DNA of 64,000 bases from the NCBI RefSeq assembly GCF_007197775.1, contig NZ_CP041638.1, positions 744,001 through 808,000 on the forward strand, in the 5' to 3' direction. The stretch comes from Thalassotalea sp. PS06. GTDB taxonomy: Bacteria > Pseudomonadota > Gammaproteobacteria > Enterobacterales > Alteromonadaceae. The position numbers were made by a program, and so were the translations under genes. Shown in pieces: positions 45,779 to 55,346 of this stretch. The notes under the pieces were generated by a model. It saw only the letters and a list, made by a program, of their open reading frames with translations. It searched no databases and had not been told where the DNA came from. The stretch's first letter is position 1. Every line of letters begins with the position of its first letter.

Positions 45779-46302
45779 AAACGGCTCCTTCGGTTTAAGT
45801 CAATATTCTCGGTGTTAATCAATTCAGTCGATTGATTCGGACATACGCTAATGCAGGCGCCACATTGGTTGCAGGCTTGTTGGTCAATTTCCGGCGTCGG
45901 TACTGCCTGCTTGTAGGCAAAGCGGATAGCCTGTTGATCGCAGCTGTCGGCACAGCTTTGACAAAAAATTTGCTGTTGGGCAAGACAGGATGTTTTGATA
46001 TTAAGCTGACCAAAAAATGCTGGTTCGCTTTTATCGCGAAACAAAGGTTCAGGACACTTGTCAAAGCAAGCGCCGCAAAAGGTGCATTCATTTTTACTGA
46101 AATTGAGATACGGCAGGCCATCGCTGTCGAGCTCAATGATGTTAGTTTCGCAAACATCCAGGCATTGTTGGCACTGGGTGCAATGGGACACAAAGTGCTG
46201 CTCGCTTATGCTCCAAGGCAAACGGAAATGAGTAACGGCCTGACGAGCCTGAACCCGCAGGAAACGTCTGCGTGACAAATCTACGTGTCGCAGTGTTGCC
46301 AT
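45775..46302 (-). CDS. napF: Ferredoxin-type protein NapF
   Basis: 175 residues from MATLRHVDLSRRRFLRVQ; GGGGGA lies upstream and the start overlaps the napE stop codon. Four cysteine clusters of [4Fe-4S] type: CTQCQQCLDVCE, CTFCGACFDKCP, CQSCADSC and CNQCGACISVCP. NapF helps assemble or mature NapA in the cytoplasm. The third cluster is less regular. Confidence 0.94.
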   Translation of the reverse strand: MATLRHVDLSRRRFLRVQARQAVTHFRLPWSISEQHFVSHCTQCQQCLDVCETNIIELDSDGLPYLNFSKNECTFCGACFDKCPEPLFRDKSEPAFFGQLNIKTSCLAQQQIFCQSCADSCDQQAIRFAYKQAVPTPEIDQQACNQCGACISVCPNQSTELINTENIDLNRRSRL

Positions 46303-46496
46303 TAATGTCCCCCGGGAGGGCCGTATATAATGTGGCTCATCCAAACGATAAAACCATAGCTGCCGACGATAATCACCGATAGGATCGGGAACAAAAATAC
46401 GGTTAAAAAGATAAACGTATTTCGTTCAACAGACTTTTTACTTTCGGCATCCGGCCCCAAGTTTTCATCCCTGCCCACAGAATCAGGATCTGACAT
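46302..46496 (-). CDS. napE: NapE small membrane protein
   Basis: 64 residues with one transmembrane helix near the C-terminus (IFLTVFLFPILSVIIVGSYGFIVWM). The N-terminus is polar (MSDPDSVGRDENLGPDAESK). Its length, single helix and position at the head of napFDABC identify NapE; its role is unknown. Overlaps napF by one base. Confidence 0.9.
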   Translation of the reverse strand: MSDPDSVGRDENLGPDAESKKSVERNTFIFLTVFLFPILSVIIVGSYGFIVWMSHIIYGPPGGH

Positions 46497-46524
46497 ATAC
46501 GGGTGCTCACAACTTTTGTACGGG

Positions 46525-46548
46525 GTTCCGCGGATTGTTTTGCGGAAC
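46525..46548. promoter_or_regulatory. Hairpin in the nap operon leader
   Basis: GTTCCGC and GCGGAAC form a 7-bp stem around a 10-nt loop, 29 bp before napE. It is likely in the 5' untranslated region. No clear FNR (TTGATN4ATCAA) or NarP site was found around it. Confidence 0.4.
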
Positions 46549-46725
46549 GCAAATAAATTCGGGGTGGTCTTAACTTAAAGTTAGCAGAGGAACCGGAAAA
46601 TAGCAGAATTAGCATAATTTCTTTTTTACCTTGGTCAGCCGCTTATTGACGGCATAAGAGTTGTTATCCGACGCTGCAATTCTGTTAGACTAAAGCATAA
46701 ATATTAATAGGTTAGAAGTGAGTGC

Positions 46726-49209
46726 ATGGGCGAGCCAGCATATCAATGGCTGCAATGGTCAGCGAAATTACAACGTCGATTGTTGTGTATCGAAACGGAT
46801 GATGAAAATGTTTCTTTGATATCGACGCGTCTTGCCGATGATTTGTCTAATTACTTTCAGCGTCAGAATAGTGCATATTGGGAATTATTCGACAGTAAGT
46901 CGGATCCTGACTCAGAAGCTCTAAATACTGTCAATTCGGTGTTTTTTGAGGCCAGCCCTCGAGCCGGTAATCCTGACAAATTTTCTGGGTTTAATCGTTC
47001 GGATGCTAGTAGCCTTAAGCCTCTCGTTTCCTACCTGCAAGAAATTCAATCGGTGGATCCTGAAAATCCATCCCCTGGGTTTACTGTTGCCAGCCTGACA
47101 GGCCAGCAATACCGATCGCAATTAGGTCGGGAAAACCGTTTAGTGATGATTGATGCCAGGGCCGATTTTAATGCCGATGTTTTTACCGCATTGGCGGGTA
47201 CTGTCGTCGGTGGTGGCCTGTTATTGTTGTTTTTAAAGCCACAACAATTGCATAGTTCCAATACCTTGCAGCACCTTTTCGGCGGGTTTTCGTCACGAGA
47301 TTGCTGCCATCATATCCAGCTACTTAATAACATCGGTACTGACAGCAACGCGAGTGAAGATAGTAGAGCCGCTGAGTTGTTATTGTTCGGCGATGCTCTA
47401 AAAATTGAGGCTAATGACTTTCCTGATTCAAAACCGTTAGGTTTTAACCCTGATGACTCGGAACATGCCTTTGATGCACCTCGCTCTTTTGGTGCGACAA
47501 ATCCTGCTCAGCAACAGGTTATTGAACAGGTTGTTAACGTTGCTTTGGGAAAACGCAATAAACCTCTAGTTATCACCGCTGATCGCGGTAGGGGAAAAAC
47601 CACCGCCCTGGCATTGGCAACCATCAAAATAATCACTGAGGCGGAACGTAAACAACTTATCTTGATTACCGCGCCATCACCGGCTTCGATTAATACCTAT
47701 TTCAAGCATCTGAAAACCCTTGAAGGCATAGAGATAGATGGATTAAATGCTCGCTATCAGCAACACCAAATTCGCTTTATCGCCGTCGATGAGTTGTTAC
47801 GAGCAAAACCTGCTTGCAACTTATTATTGGTTGATGAAGCTGCAGCCATACCTGCGCCGCAGTTAATGGCCATCAGTCAAACAAATCATCGATTGGTGCT
47901 TGCATCAACGGTGCATGGTTATGAAGGCGCGGGCAGGGGCTTTACCTACAAGTTTTTACCATTTATTAATCGGCTATACCCGCAAGGTTCTCACTTGCAT
48001 CTCGATGAGCCAATACGTTGGTCGGCTGACGATCAGCTAGAAAAGCTGTTGTTTGAACGCTTTTATTTAAACGCTGAGCTTCCTGAACTTAGCAACCAAG
48101 TTGCAGATGAATTGCCTGATATTGCCTCAAAAGCTATGCACTATCGTTGGCTTCAGGGCTATGAGCTTTTGCAAGAGCCGGCTTTGTTATCGGATGCTTT
48201 TGCTTTGCTGGTCAGTGCTCACTATCAGACCGAGCCCTCAGACCTGGCGCTACTGTTGGACGATGAACAAATTACTCTCGGTCTGCAGTTTTTCGATGTT
48301 GATGCTAAACAGACGAGTGATACAAGAGGATCGCAACCAGTTCTGGCATCAGTTTGTTTGCTGGTCAAAGAAGGGCGATTGTCAGAACAGTTGGTGGAAG
48401 ATATTAGTCAAGGGAAGCGGCGAATTCGCGGCCAGTTTACACCACAGTCTTTGCTTACTCAGGCCAATGTCGATTGGGCATTTTCCTATCGATATGGACG
48501 AATCGTACGTATTGCCGTGCATCCAAAGCTACAAAACCTTGGGCTTGGAAACGCTTTTTTGCGCGAATGTAAGGACTATGCCGACCATCAGCAACTGGAT
48601 TTTCTGGCCACCAGTTTCGGGGTAAATCCTCAGTTATTTCATTTTTGGCAGGCGGCCGGGTTTAAGGTGGCTCGCCTTGGTTTTAACAAAGATAAGGCCA
48701 GTGGTGAACATTCGATATTGTTACTACATGGGGTTTCGACGGACGCAAAAACCAAAGCTAAAGAGTTACAAAGCCAGTGGCGACAGGATTCTGCCATTTA
48801 TCTGAGTGATGAATATGCTGAGCTTTCAACAAGGTTAATGACTATGCTGCTTTGCGCAACGGCTGAATTGACTGAGGAAACACTGCGCCAAACCCAAATA
48901 AGAGATTCGGATATCTCTGTTGTTACCAGGTTTATTGATGGTTCCCGGCAGTACAGCAATTGTAAGCCCGCCATCTATCGATTGTTACTCGCCCTTGATA
49001 AAGCTGACTATAGTTATGTTAAAAACCTGCAAGGCGAACAAGAGTCGGAGATAACGCCACTTTTCGTAGTTATCGCTAAAACATTGCAAAACTGGTCAGT
49101 TGCTGAACTAGCTAAATTATCTGGAGTAAGCGGTCAAAAAGCTTTGACGAAAGTTTTACAACAGGGTTGCCAGCAACTTTTAGCGCGACATGAAAAATCT
49201 TCAGAATAA
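46726..49209 (+). CDS. tmcA: tRNA(Met) cytidine acetyltransferase
   Basis: 827 residues; relatives are about 670-720. Domains in order: N-terminal DUF1726-like region, RecD-like helicase domain with Walker A ITADRGRGKTTALALA and Walker B LLLVDEAAAIPAPQLMAISQT, GNAT acetyltransferase region around RIVRIAVHPKLQNLGLGNAFL, then a C-terminal tRNA-binding tail. It acetylates the wobble cytidine of elongator tRNA-Met with acetyl-CoA and ATP. The long tail (ending LLARHEKSSE) includes polar stretches. The ATG at 46726 has no strong ribosome-binding site. The ABC transporter genes follow in the same direction. Confidence 0.9.
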   Translation: MGEPAYQWLQWSAKLQRRLLCIETDDENVSLISTRLADDLSNYFQRQNSAYWELFDSKSDPDSEALNTVNSVFFEASPRAGNPDKFSGFNRSDASSLKPLVSYLQEIQSVDPENPSPGFTVASLTGQQYRSQLGRENRLVMIDARADFNADVFTALAGTVVGGGLLLLFLKPQQLHSSNTLQHLFGGFSSRDCCHHIQLLNNIGTDSNASEDSRAAELLLFGDALKIEANDFPDSKPLGFNPDDSEHAFDAPRSFGATNPAQQQVIEQVVNVALGKRNKPLVITADRGRGKTTALALATIKIITEAERKQLILITAPSPASINTYFKHLKTLEGIEIDGLNARYQQHQIRFIAVDELLRAKPACNLLLVDEAAAIPAPQLMAISQTNHRLVLASTVHGYEGAGRGFTYKFLPFINRLYPQGSHLHLDEPIRWSADDQLEKLLFERFYLNAELPELSNQVADELPDIASKAMHYRWLQGYELLQEPALLSDAFALLVSAHYQTEPSDLALLLDDEQITLGLQFFDVDAKQTSDTRGSQPVLASVCLLVKEGRLSEQLVEDISQGKRRIRGQFTPQSLLTQANVDWAFSYRYGRIVRIAVHPKLQNLGLGNAFLRECKDYADHQQLDFLATSFGVNPQLFHFWQAAGFKVARLGFNKDKASGEHSILLLHGVSTDAKTKAKELQSQWRQDSAIYLSDEYAELSTRLMTMLLCATAELTEETLRQTQIRDSDISVVTRFIDGSRQYSNCKPAIYRLLLALDKADYSYVKNLQGEQESEITPLFVVIAKTLQNWSVAELAKLSGVSGQKALTKVLQQGCQQLLARHEKSSE

Positions 49210-49225
49210 GGGGTAACGGGTACCA

Positions 49226-50107
49226 GTGATTCAGGTCAGGCAATTATCAAAACATTACAAACAGCTAAAAGCCGTCGACGACGTGAGTTTTAATGTTGAA
49301 AAAGGCCATTGTTTTGGTTTGCTGGGTCCTAACGGCGCGGGCAAAACGACAACCATTGAAATCATGGAAGGCATATTGACCCCTACTTCCGGAACCGTTG
49401 ATTTTCAGGGGCTGAGCGCCGGTGAAGTGAATCAGTATATTGGTATTCAGTTTCAACATACGGCACTTCAGGATTATTTAACGGTTAAAGAAACGCTGGC
49501 TTTGTTTAAAGCCTTTTATAAACATTCTCTGGACGTCGACACCTTAATTGAATGGTGTGACCTCGAAGACATCATCGATCGAGACAACCGTTTACTATCC
49601 GGCGGCCAACGGCAGCGATTATTATTGGCTCTGGCATTAATTAACGATCCGCAAATCGTATTTTTGGATGAGCCGACAACCGGTCTGGATCCGCAATCGC
49701 GGCGGCACTTCTGGCAGCTGATTGATAATATTAAAGAGCAACAAAAAACCGTGATCCTTACTACCCATTATATGGACGAAGCAGAGCGGCTCTGTGATCA
49801 GATAGTGATCATGGATCACGGTAAAGTGATTGAACAGGGGGCCCCGAAGGATTTATTAGACCGACATTTTAATCGGGTATTCCTGACCCTGCCGGCGGTT
49901 GATATTGATATCGGAGAGCTCAACAAGATTCTCGATGATGACGAATGGCATATTAGCCAACAGCGTGTCGAGATTGTCACCGAACATGTCGAAAGTACCG
50001 TTAAACGTTTGATATCGGCACAGATCCCATTAACCGGTTTACATGTTAAATCTGCTAATCTCGATGATTTATTTTTGAAACTTACCGGCCATAGTTTGCG
50101 AGGTTAA
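49226..50107 (+). CDS. ABC-2 type exporter ATP-binding protein
   Basis: 293 residues from a GTG start with AAGGGG upstream, 16 bp after tmcA. Walker A GPNGAGKTTT, Q-loop QFQHTALQ, signature LLSGGQRQRLLLALALI, Walker B VFLDEPTTGLD and H-loop TTHYMDEAE are all intact. The C-terminal region after residue 220 is the extra domain of drug/lipid exporters. It pairs with the permease 2 bp downstream. The substrate is not predictable. Confidence 0.92.
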   Translation: MIQVRQLSKHYKQLKAVDDVSFNVEKGHCFGLLGPNGAGKTTTIEIMEGILTPTSGTVDFQGLSAGEVNQYIGIQFQHTALQDYLTVKETLALFKAFYKHSLDVDTLIEWCDLEDIIDRDNRLLSGGQRQRLLLALALINDPQIVFLDEPTTGLDPQSRRHFWQLIDNIKEQQKTVILTTHYMDEAERLCDQIVIMDHGKVIEQGAPKDLLDRHFNRVFLTLPAVDIDIGELNKILDDDEWHISQQRVEIVTEHVESTVKRLISAQIPLTGLHVKSANLDDLFLKLTGHSLRG

Positions 50108-50109
50108 TT

Positions 50110-51117
50110 GTGTTTGATTTACATCGATTCTGGGCGGTAGTTAAAGCAAGAAATCTCGAATTCTTTCGCGACAAGTCTTCACTTGGTTGGAATTTGCTGT
50201 TTCCGGTATTGTTGCTGGCGATATTTGCATTGGTATTTTCCGGTGATGGCCGCTCGGTTTATAAAATCGGCGTGCTTGATAAAGATCCCCAAACCTTAAC
50301 GTTTCTGGAGACCCGATACATTGATTTTATTGACTACCAACAATTGGATAAGGCGAAAATTAAGCTTCAGCAACATGAAATTGATTTAGTTATTGATCAG
50401 CGAAAATCTGAATATTGGGTTAATGAAGAATCCCCGAAAGGCTATCTGGTGGAGAAGATGTTGCTAAGTGAAGAGCAAGGCTTCACCAGGCAGGTTACCC
50501 AGGGACGAGCCATTCGCTACATCGATTGGGTGTTGCCAGGGATCCTTGGCATGAACATCATGTTCTCCTGTTTATTCGGTGTTGGCTATGTGATTGTTCG
50601 TTACCGGAAAAATTCCGTGCTTAAACGATTAAAAGCGACACCATTATCGGCGCTTGAATTTGTTGCCGCACAGCTCATTTCCCGTTTGTTTATCGTTTTA
50701 TTCATGGCAAGCATTGTGTATATCGGCTGCGATTTCGTTTTCGATTTTTACATGTTGGGCAGTTACGTCGATTTGTTTATTGTCGCTCTGATTGGCGCCA
50801 TGAGCCTGATATCCTTAGGCTTGGTGATTTCTACGCGAAGTAAAAGTGAGGAATTGGTTGGCGGCTTATTAAATATGGCCACCTGGCCAATGATGCTGTT
50901 ATCAGGTGTTTGGTTTTCGTTAGAAGGGGCACCGCAAATCGTAAAATCCATTGCTGCGGTATTTCCACTGACACATTTAGTCTCAGCCGGACGAAAGATA
51001 ATTACCGAGGGGGCAACCCTGGTCGATATTCAGATGGAGCTTTGGATAATGTTAGGGATGACGTTAGTGTTTTTGGTGATGAGCGCTTATTTATTTAGCT
51101 GGGATGGCGACAGGTAG
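50110..51117 (+). CDS. ABC-2 type exporter permease
   Basis: 335 residues from a GTG start. An N-terminal helix (SLGWNLLFPVLLLAIFALVFS), a periplasmic loop, and five clustered C-terminal helices (WVLPGILGMNIMFSCLFGVGYV through IMLGMTLVFLVMSAYLF) are the ABC-2 layout. It forms a homodimer with the ATPase encoded just before. It may export a small lipophilic compound or a lipid; no evidence for which. Confidence 0.9.
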   Translation: MFDLHRFWAVVKARNLEFFRDKSSLGWNLLFPVLLLAIFALVFSGDGRSVYKIGVLDKDPQTLTFLETRYIDFIDYQQLDKAKIKLQQHEIDLVIDQRKSEYWVNEESPKGYLVEKMLLSEEQGFTRQVTQGRAIRYIDWVLPGILGMNIMFSCLFGVGYVIVRYRKNSVLKRLKATPLSALEFVAAQLISRLFIVLFMASIVYIGCDFVFDFYMLGSYVDLFIVALIGAMSLISLGLVISTRSKSEELVGGLLNMATWPMMLLSGVWFSLEGAPQIVKSIAAVFPLTHLVSAGRKIITEGATLVDIQMELWIMLGMTLVFLVMSAYLFSWDGDR

Positions 51118-51142
51118 TTCACCATCCCAATTCTAATCAGGA

Positions 51143-52219
51143 CTATTGAGCTTTGCTCAAGCAATGCTCAATAGATACCGCCAATAATTCCTTCGCGTTT
51201 TGTGGCTCTTGAGCTTCCTGCACATATTCATTGGTCGGCGTTACTTTATCGCCCCACTTAATGAAAGCGGCTCCCCAGGTTAAACCGGCACCGAATGCCG
51301 CACTCATAATGTTATCACCTGGTTTCACCTTGCCTTGCTCCAATGCCTCACATAGAGCGATAGGAACCGTCGCCGCTGAGGTGTTACCGTAATGTTGAAT
51401 ATTGACCATCACCTGGTCATCACGAAGTTTAAGCTGCTTTTGTAAGGTTTCGATAATGCGAACATTGGCCTGGTGCGGAACCAGCAAATCAACGTCTTCC
51501 ACATTGATACCGGTTTGTTGAAGCACGGTTTCCGTTGCCTGTCCCATACCTCGAACGGCGCGTTTAAAAATATCCGGACCTTCAAAGGAAATATCTAATG
51601 CCGAAGGAGGATTTACGTAGCGATCCATATCGGTACCGAAATTGTTAATCGATAAGATATCGCGAGCGTTAGAATCACAACCTAATTTGGCATTAAGCAA
51701 ACCACATTCTTTATCGGTAGCTTCAAGGATAACGGCTCCAGCACCATCTCCAAACAATACAGCGGTATCGCGCTTTGCCCAGTTAATAAACCAGCTCATG
51801 CGCTCGGCACCGATAACCAATGCCTTTTTCGCCGCGCCAAAGCGGATCTGCGCCGTAGCATTTTGCAGGGCATATAAAAAGCCGGTACACGCTGAACTTA
51901 AATCGAAACAGGCAGCATTATTAGAGCCGAGAATTTGCTGTACTCTCGAGGCGGTATTTGGCACTAAGGTATCTGGACAGGACGTTGCGACAATAATTAG
52001 ATCCAGTTCATCGGCTTCAATACCGGCGCTTGCTAATGCATGCTTTGCTGCCAGGGCAGACATTTCAGCAGTATTAATGTGGGAAATGCGACGTTCTTTG
52101 ATGCCAGTACGGGTTGTGATCCATTCATCGGAGGTTTCGATAAAGGTGGCTAAATCGTCATTGGTTAGCGTGGCAGGTGGCGTATATTTACCCCAACCTG
52201 TGATTTCTGCATATTGCAT
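51143..52219 (-). CDS. Beta-ketoacyl-ACP synthase III (FabH-like)
   Basis: 358 residues, longer than classical FabH (about 317). The active-site cysteine is C111 in [14 protein letters not shown], the histidine is in [11 protein letters not shown] and the asparagine in [22 protein letters not shown]; all three are intact. It should condense acyl-CoA or acyl-ACP with malonyl-ACP to start fatty acid or a related product. It is not beside other fab genes, and the C-terminal 30 residues extend past the usual end, so a specialised starter unit is possible. Confidence 0.88.
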   Translation of the reverse strand: MQYAEITGWGKYTPPATLTNDDLATFIETSDEWITTRTGIKERRISHINTAEMSALAAKHALASAGIEADELDLIIVATSCPDTLVPNTASRVQQILGSNNAACFDLSSACTGFLYALQNATAQIRFGAAKKALVIGAERMSWFINWAKRDTAVLFGDGAGAVILEATDKECGLLNAKLGCDSNARDILSINNFGTDMDRYVNPPSALDISFEGPDIFKRAVRGMGQATETVLQQTGINVEDVDLLVPHQANVRIIETLQKQLKLRDDQVMVNIQHYGNTSAATVPIALCEALEQGKVKPGDNIMSAAFGAGLTWGAAFIKWGDKVTPTNEYVQEAQEPQNAKELLAVSIEHCLSKAQ

Positions 52220-52329
52220 AACAGCATCCTGGAAATTACCTGTGTCCAGACATCAGGTAAACAAAACTACGAATAATTTGATAGTTTAATGACAAATGTC
52301 GACAAGTTAAAGGAAAAGAAAGACAAATA

Positions 52330-52948
52330 TCAGACAACAGACAACGGATTAGACAACAGACAACAGACAACAGACTACAGAGTTTCGATGTTTAAGGCGA
52401 GTTTGCTTTTTCTGCCGTCTGCCGTATGTGCACTGTACTCTCGGATAAGGCGACTAACTAAACCCTTATCCGAATAAATTTCAGACAACAGAGTTTAGAT
52501 GGTTAGGGTGAGTTAGCTTTTTCTGTAGTCTGCCATCTGTGCACTGTATTCTGGGGATAAGGCGACTAGCAGGAGCCTTATCCTAGTAAACAACAGACAG
52601 TGGACTGCAGACAACAGAGTTTAGATGTTTAGGGTGAGCTTGCTTTTTCTGCCGTCTGCCATCTGTGCACTGTATTCTGGGGATAAGGCGACTAGCAGGA
52701 GCCTCATTCAAATAGATTTCAGATAGCAGAGTTCAGAGGATTAAATGTTTAGGATGAAGTTGTTTTTTCTGCAGTCTGCCATCTGTGCACTGTATTCTCG
52801 GATAAGGCGACTAGCAGGAGCCTTATCCTAGTAAACAACAGACAGCGGACTGCAGGCAACAGAGTTTAGATGTTTAGGGTGATCTTGCTTTTTCTGCCGT
52901 CTGCCATCTGTGCACTGTATTCTGGGGATAAGGCGACTAGCAGGAGCC
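52330..52948. repeat. Five-unit tandem repeat (about 115-130 bp each) and CAGACAA microsatellite
   Basis: Units begin near 52377, 52488, 52613, 52727 and 52857. Each has CAACAGAGTTTAGATG, then CTTTTTCTGCCGTCTGCC and TGTGCACTGTATTCTGGGG, and an inverted repeat GGATAAGGC...GCCTTATCC. The last unit runs into the stop codon of the hemolysin III-like gene, so its stem contains the TAA. A CAGACAA-type microsatellite precedes unit 1 at 52330-52376. The array fills the 729-bp gap before fabH. Confidence 0.8.
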
Positions 52949-53614
52949 TTATCCCATCAAATAAATATACACAGCCAAAAAGTGACAAACACTACCGGCC
53001 AGCACAAACACATGCCAAATCGCATGATTAAATGGGATCTTCTTAATGGCGTAGAATACCGCGCCTAGGGTATAAGCTGCGCCGCCGCTGGCGAGAAGAA
53101 TCAAACCGCCGGTTGCGACATTGGCAATCATTTCCGGCATCGCGATAACGACCAGCCAGCCCATAGCCAGGTAAGTTGCCAACGATACCTTCGGGAATCG
53201 TTGTTTGAATATCAGTTTGAAGAAAATGCCAGCGATGGCCAGCGTCCAAACGATGGATAAAATAGCGTAGCCCCAGGCACCTTCCAAGGAGATTAACATA
53301 AATGGGGTATAGGTGCCGGCGATCAATAAATAAATAGCACAATGATCCACTAACTTTAACACCGATTTCACCGACGTATGGGTAATGCTGTGATAAAGGG
53401 TTGATGCCAGAAATAACAGGATCATCGACGTGCCGTAGATGATCGCACTGGTCAATTGTGCGGCATTGGTAGCGACAATAATCATTAATGTAAGAGCAGC
53501 AACACTTAGTAGCGCACCAACACCATGGGTGATTGAATTAACCAGCTCTTCGACTAATGAATAGCCTTGACGCAGGTTCTGCTGGAGATTTTTTTGAATG
53601 CTTTGTGTTGACAT
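52949..53614 (-). CDS. Hemolysin III/YqfA-family membrane protein
   Basis: 221 residues with seven transmembrane helices and the family signature SYSLVEELVNSITHGVGALLS at the N-terminus, conserved histidines in FLASTLYHSITHT and HAIWHVFVLAGSVCHFLAVY, which resemble the PAQR metal site. The family includes hemolysin III and YqfA/TrhA; hemolytic activity is not implied. Its 3' end is the tandem array described separately. Confidence 0.9.
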   Translation of the reverse strand: MSTQSIQKNLQQNLRQGYSLVEELVNSITHGVGALLSVAALTLMIIVATNAAQLTSAIIYGTSMILLFLASTLYHSITHTSVKSVLKLVDHCAIYLLIAGTYTPFMLISLEGAWGYAILSIVWTLAIAGIFFKLIFKQRFPKVSLATYLAMGWLVVIAMPEMIANVATGGLILLASGGAAYTLGAVFYAIKKIPFNHAIWHVFVLAGSVCHFLAVYIYLMG

Positions 53615-53641
53615 AAACGCGCCTGAGAATTTCCGAGAATA

Positions 53642-53776
53642 ATACCAATCACATTAAATTATGCAGTCATGTGCAGGGGATTTCAAATGAAGTTTCGGTG
53701 AATACCGAGGTCAGCGGATAGAAGGGCTACCGGAAGCTAACCTCATTCGAGCTCCCGGAAACCCAACGCTATTCAC
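53642..53776. repeat. Solo ATACCAAT-type end and a nested inverted-repeat structure
   Basis: ATACCAATCACATTAA at 53642-53657 is exactly the (reverse-complemented) right end of copy 1 of the MITE-like element; no matching other end was found. Further on, GTGAATA (53698-53704) and TATTCAC (53770-53776), with GAGGT and ACCTC inside, form nested inverted repeats. It may be a truncated element or a structured RNA. Confidence 0.45.
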
Positions 53777-53823
53777 AAGACGTGATTTGGGATGTTTAAC
53801 TATCTGTTAGCTAGGATATAGAT

Positions 53824-53991
53824 TTAGGACTCTTCCAGCAGATACTCAAGCGAGTTTTCGTAGCTTAGAAGTTCTTTTTCCAGAGCAAGTTTTTCCTTAA
53901 ATTGTTCTATCTCGCGCCATTTTCGCTTCTTGCTAGTTTTAGTTTTAGTTTTACCTTCGACAATTTCCATTAAGCTCTCAATTGGATCCAT
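53824..53991 (-). CDS. DUF3545-like small charged protein
   Basis: 55 residues: MDPIESLMEIVEGKTKTKTS, then KKRKWREIEQFKEKLALEKE and LLSYENSLEYLLEES. The KRKWREIE core and acidic C-terminus match the DUF3545 family of gammaproteobacteria. AGGAG lies 8 nt before the ATG, and the reading frame is free of stops. Highly charged and helical; probably a cytoplasmic accessory protein. Function unknown. Confidence 0.85.
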   Translation of the reverse strand: MDPIESLMEIVEGKTKTKTSKKRKWREIEQFKEKLALEKELLSYENSLEYLLEES

Positions 53992-54090
53992 AATATTAGC
54001 TCCTGCTGATTACAATTGATTACAATGACACTTCGTTAATATCACAAAAAAAAAATGAAGAAAACTATTAATTGCAAAAAAATTAAACAA

Positions 54091-54117
54091 AAAAAGCGGT
54101 TAAAAACCGCTTTTTTT
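54091..54117 (-). terminator. Bidirectional terminator after tal
   Basis: AAAAAGCGGTT-AAA-AACCGCTTTTT forms a stem with A- and T-runs on both sides, 28 bp past the tal stop codon. Confidence 0.9.
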
Positions 54118-54144
54118 GACCATAAATTATTCTAATGTTTTGTT

Positions 54145-55098
54145 TTACAACAAGTTGCGCAATTTTTCTTCAAGTTTAATTTGGTCGGCGGTAAAACCTC
54201 GAATACCTTCCGCAAGCTTTTCCGTTGCCATCGCATCTTCATTCATTAACCAACGGAACTGTTTCTCAGATAGTTTTTCTCCAGGAGCTACCGGAGAGTC
54301 ATTATCATTAAGTTTTTGAGTCACAGTCTCTGTTGATTCTTCCAGCTCTGCTAACAAGGCTGGACTGATAGTTAGGCGATCACAACCGGCAAGCTCTAAA
54401 ATCTCATCTTTGTTTCTGAAACTTGCACCCATCACAATGGTGTTGTAACCATGCTGTTTGTAATAGTTATAAATGCTGGTTACCGACACCACGCCTGGAT
54501 CTTCAGCTGCCGGGTAGGAATCTTTACCGGTAGATTTTTTATACCAGTCAAGAATGCGGCCCACGAACGGTGAAATCAAAAATACTCCGGCTTCAGCGCA
54601 AGCCTGAGCCTGAGCAAAGCTAAACAGTAAGGTAAGGTTACAATTGATACCTTGCTGCTCAAGAATTTCTGCGGCGCGAATACCTTCCCAGGTAGATGCA
54701 ATCTTAATCAGGATTTTGTCTTTGCTGATACCATGTTGTTCATACAAACCAATGAGCTTTTGCGCTTTGGCAACGGTGGCTTCGGTATCAAACGATAAAC
54801 GTGAGTCCACTTCGGTGGAGATTCGGCCAGGGACAATTTTTAGAATTTCAACACCAGTTAATACCGAAAACATATCTGCAGCTTCAGAAATCTGCTCGGC
54901 TTCGTTCTGAGCCTGGCTTTTACCAAACTCGATTGCCTGTGCCAAAAGGCTTTGATAACCCTCTAGATCCGATGCTTTAAGAAGAAGTGATGGATTGGTC
55001 GTCGCATCCTGAGGTTGAAAACGGGCGATCGCGTCTACGTCGCCTGTATCAGCAACAACGGTGGTCATTGCCTTTAATTGAGATAACTGATCGGTCAT
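54145..55098 (-). CDS. tal: Transaldolase
   Basis: 317 residues, the same length as E. coli TalB, from [25 protein letters not shown] lies 8 nt upstream, so the shorter start is used. The catalytic lysine is in [20 protein letters not shown]; other marks are [12 protein letters not shown] and [10 protein letters not shown]. It interconverts sedoheptulose-7-phosphate and glyceraldehyde-3-phosphate with erythrose-4-phosphate and fructose-6-phosphate in the pentose phosphate pathway. Confidence 0.97.
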   Translation of the reverse strand: MTDQLSQLKAMTTVVADTGDVDAIARFQPQDATTNPSLLLKASDLEGYQSLLAQAIEFGKSQAQNEAEQISEAADMFSVLTGVEILKIVPGRISTEVDSRLSFDTEATVAKAQKLIGLYEQHGISKDKILIKIASTWEGIRAAEILEQQGINCNLTLLFSFAQAQACAEAGVFLISPFVGRILDWYKKSTGKDSYPAAEDPGVVSVTSIYNYYKQHGYNTIVMGASFRNKDEILELAGCDRLTISPALLAELEESTETVTQKLNDNDSPVAPGEKLSEKQFRWLMNEDAMATEKLAEGIRGFTADQIKLEEKLRNLL

Positions 55099-55346
55099 TG
55101 TACTGTCCTTAATGAATGTAGCTGCAGCCATTGAAACGAAAAACGTATGCCTTTACAAGCGCTAATAGAGTAAATAATCGAATATATTATGATAATTGCC
55201 AAATGTGACGGATCAAAAGTTACATTTGCTTGGTATTTACAGCTAAGGCTTATTGGCGACGTTAACGTTGCACTTCTTGGGCGATCCTTTTTTAAACCGA
55301 TCGTGATATAGTCTGTCGATATCTAAGAATTAATGGAACTTAGCGA

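Noticed and set aside
46497..46725. FNR or NarP site in the nap promoter
   Set aside because: No TTGATN4ATCAA or clear NarP heptamer pair was found by eye, although regulation by oxygen and nitrate is expected.
52330..52948. CRISPR array in the tandem repeat
   Set aside because: Units are 115-130 bp and similar over most of their length, with no unique spacers.
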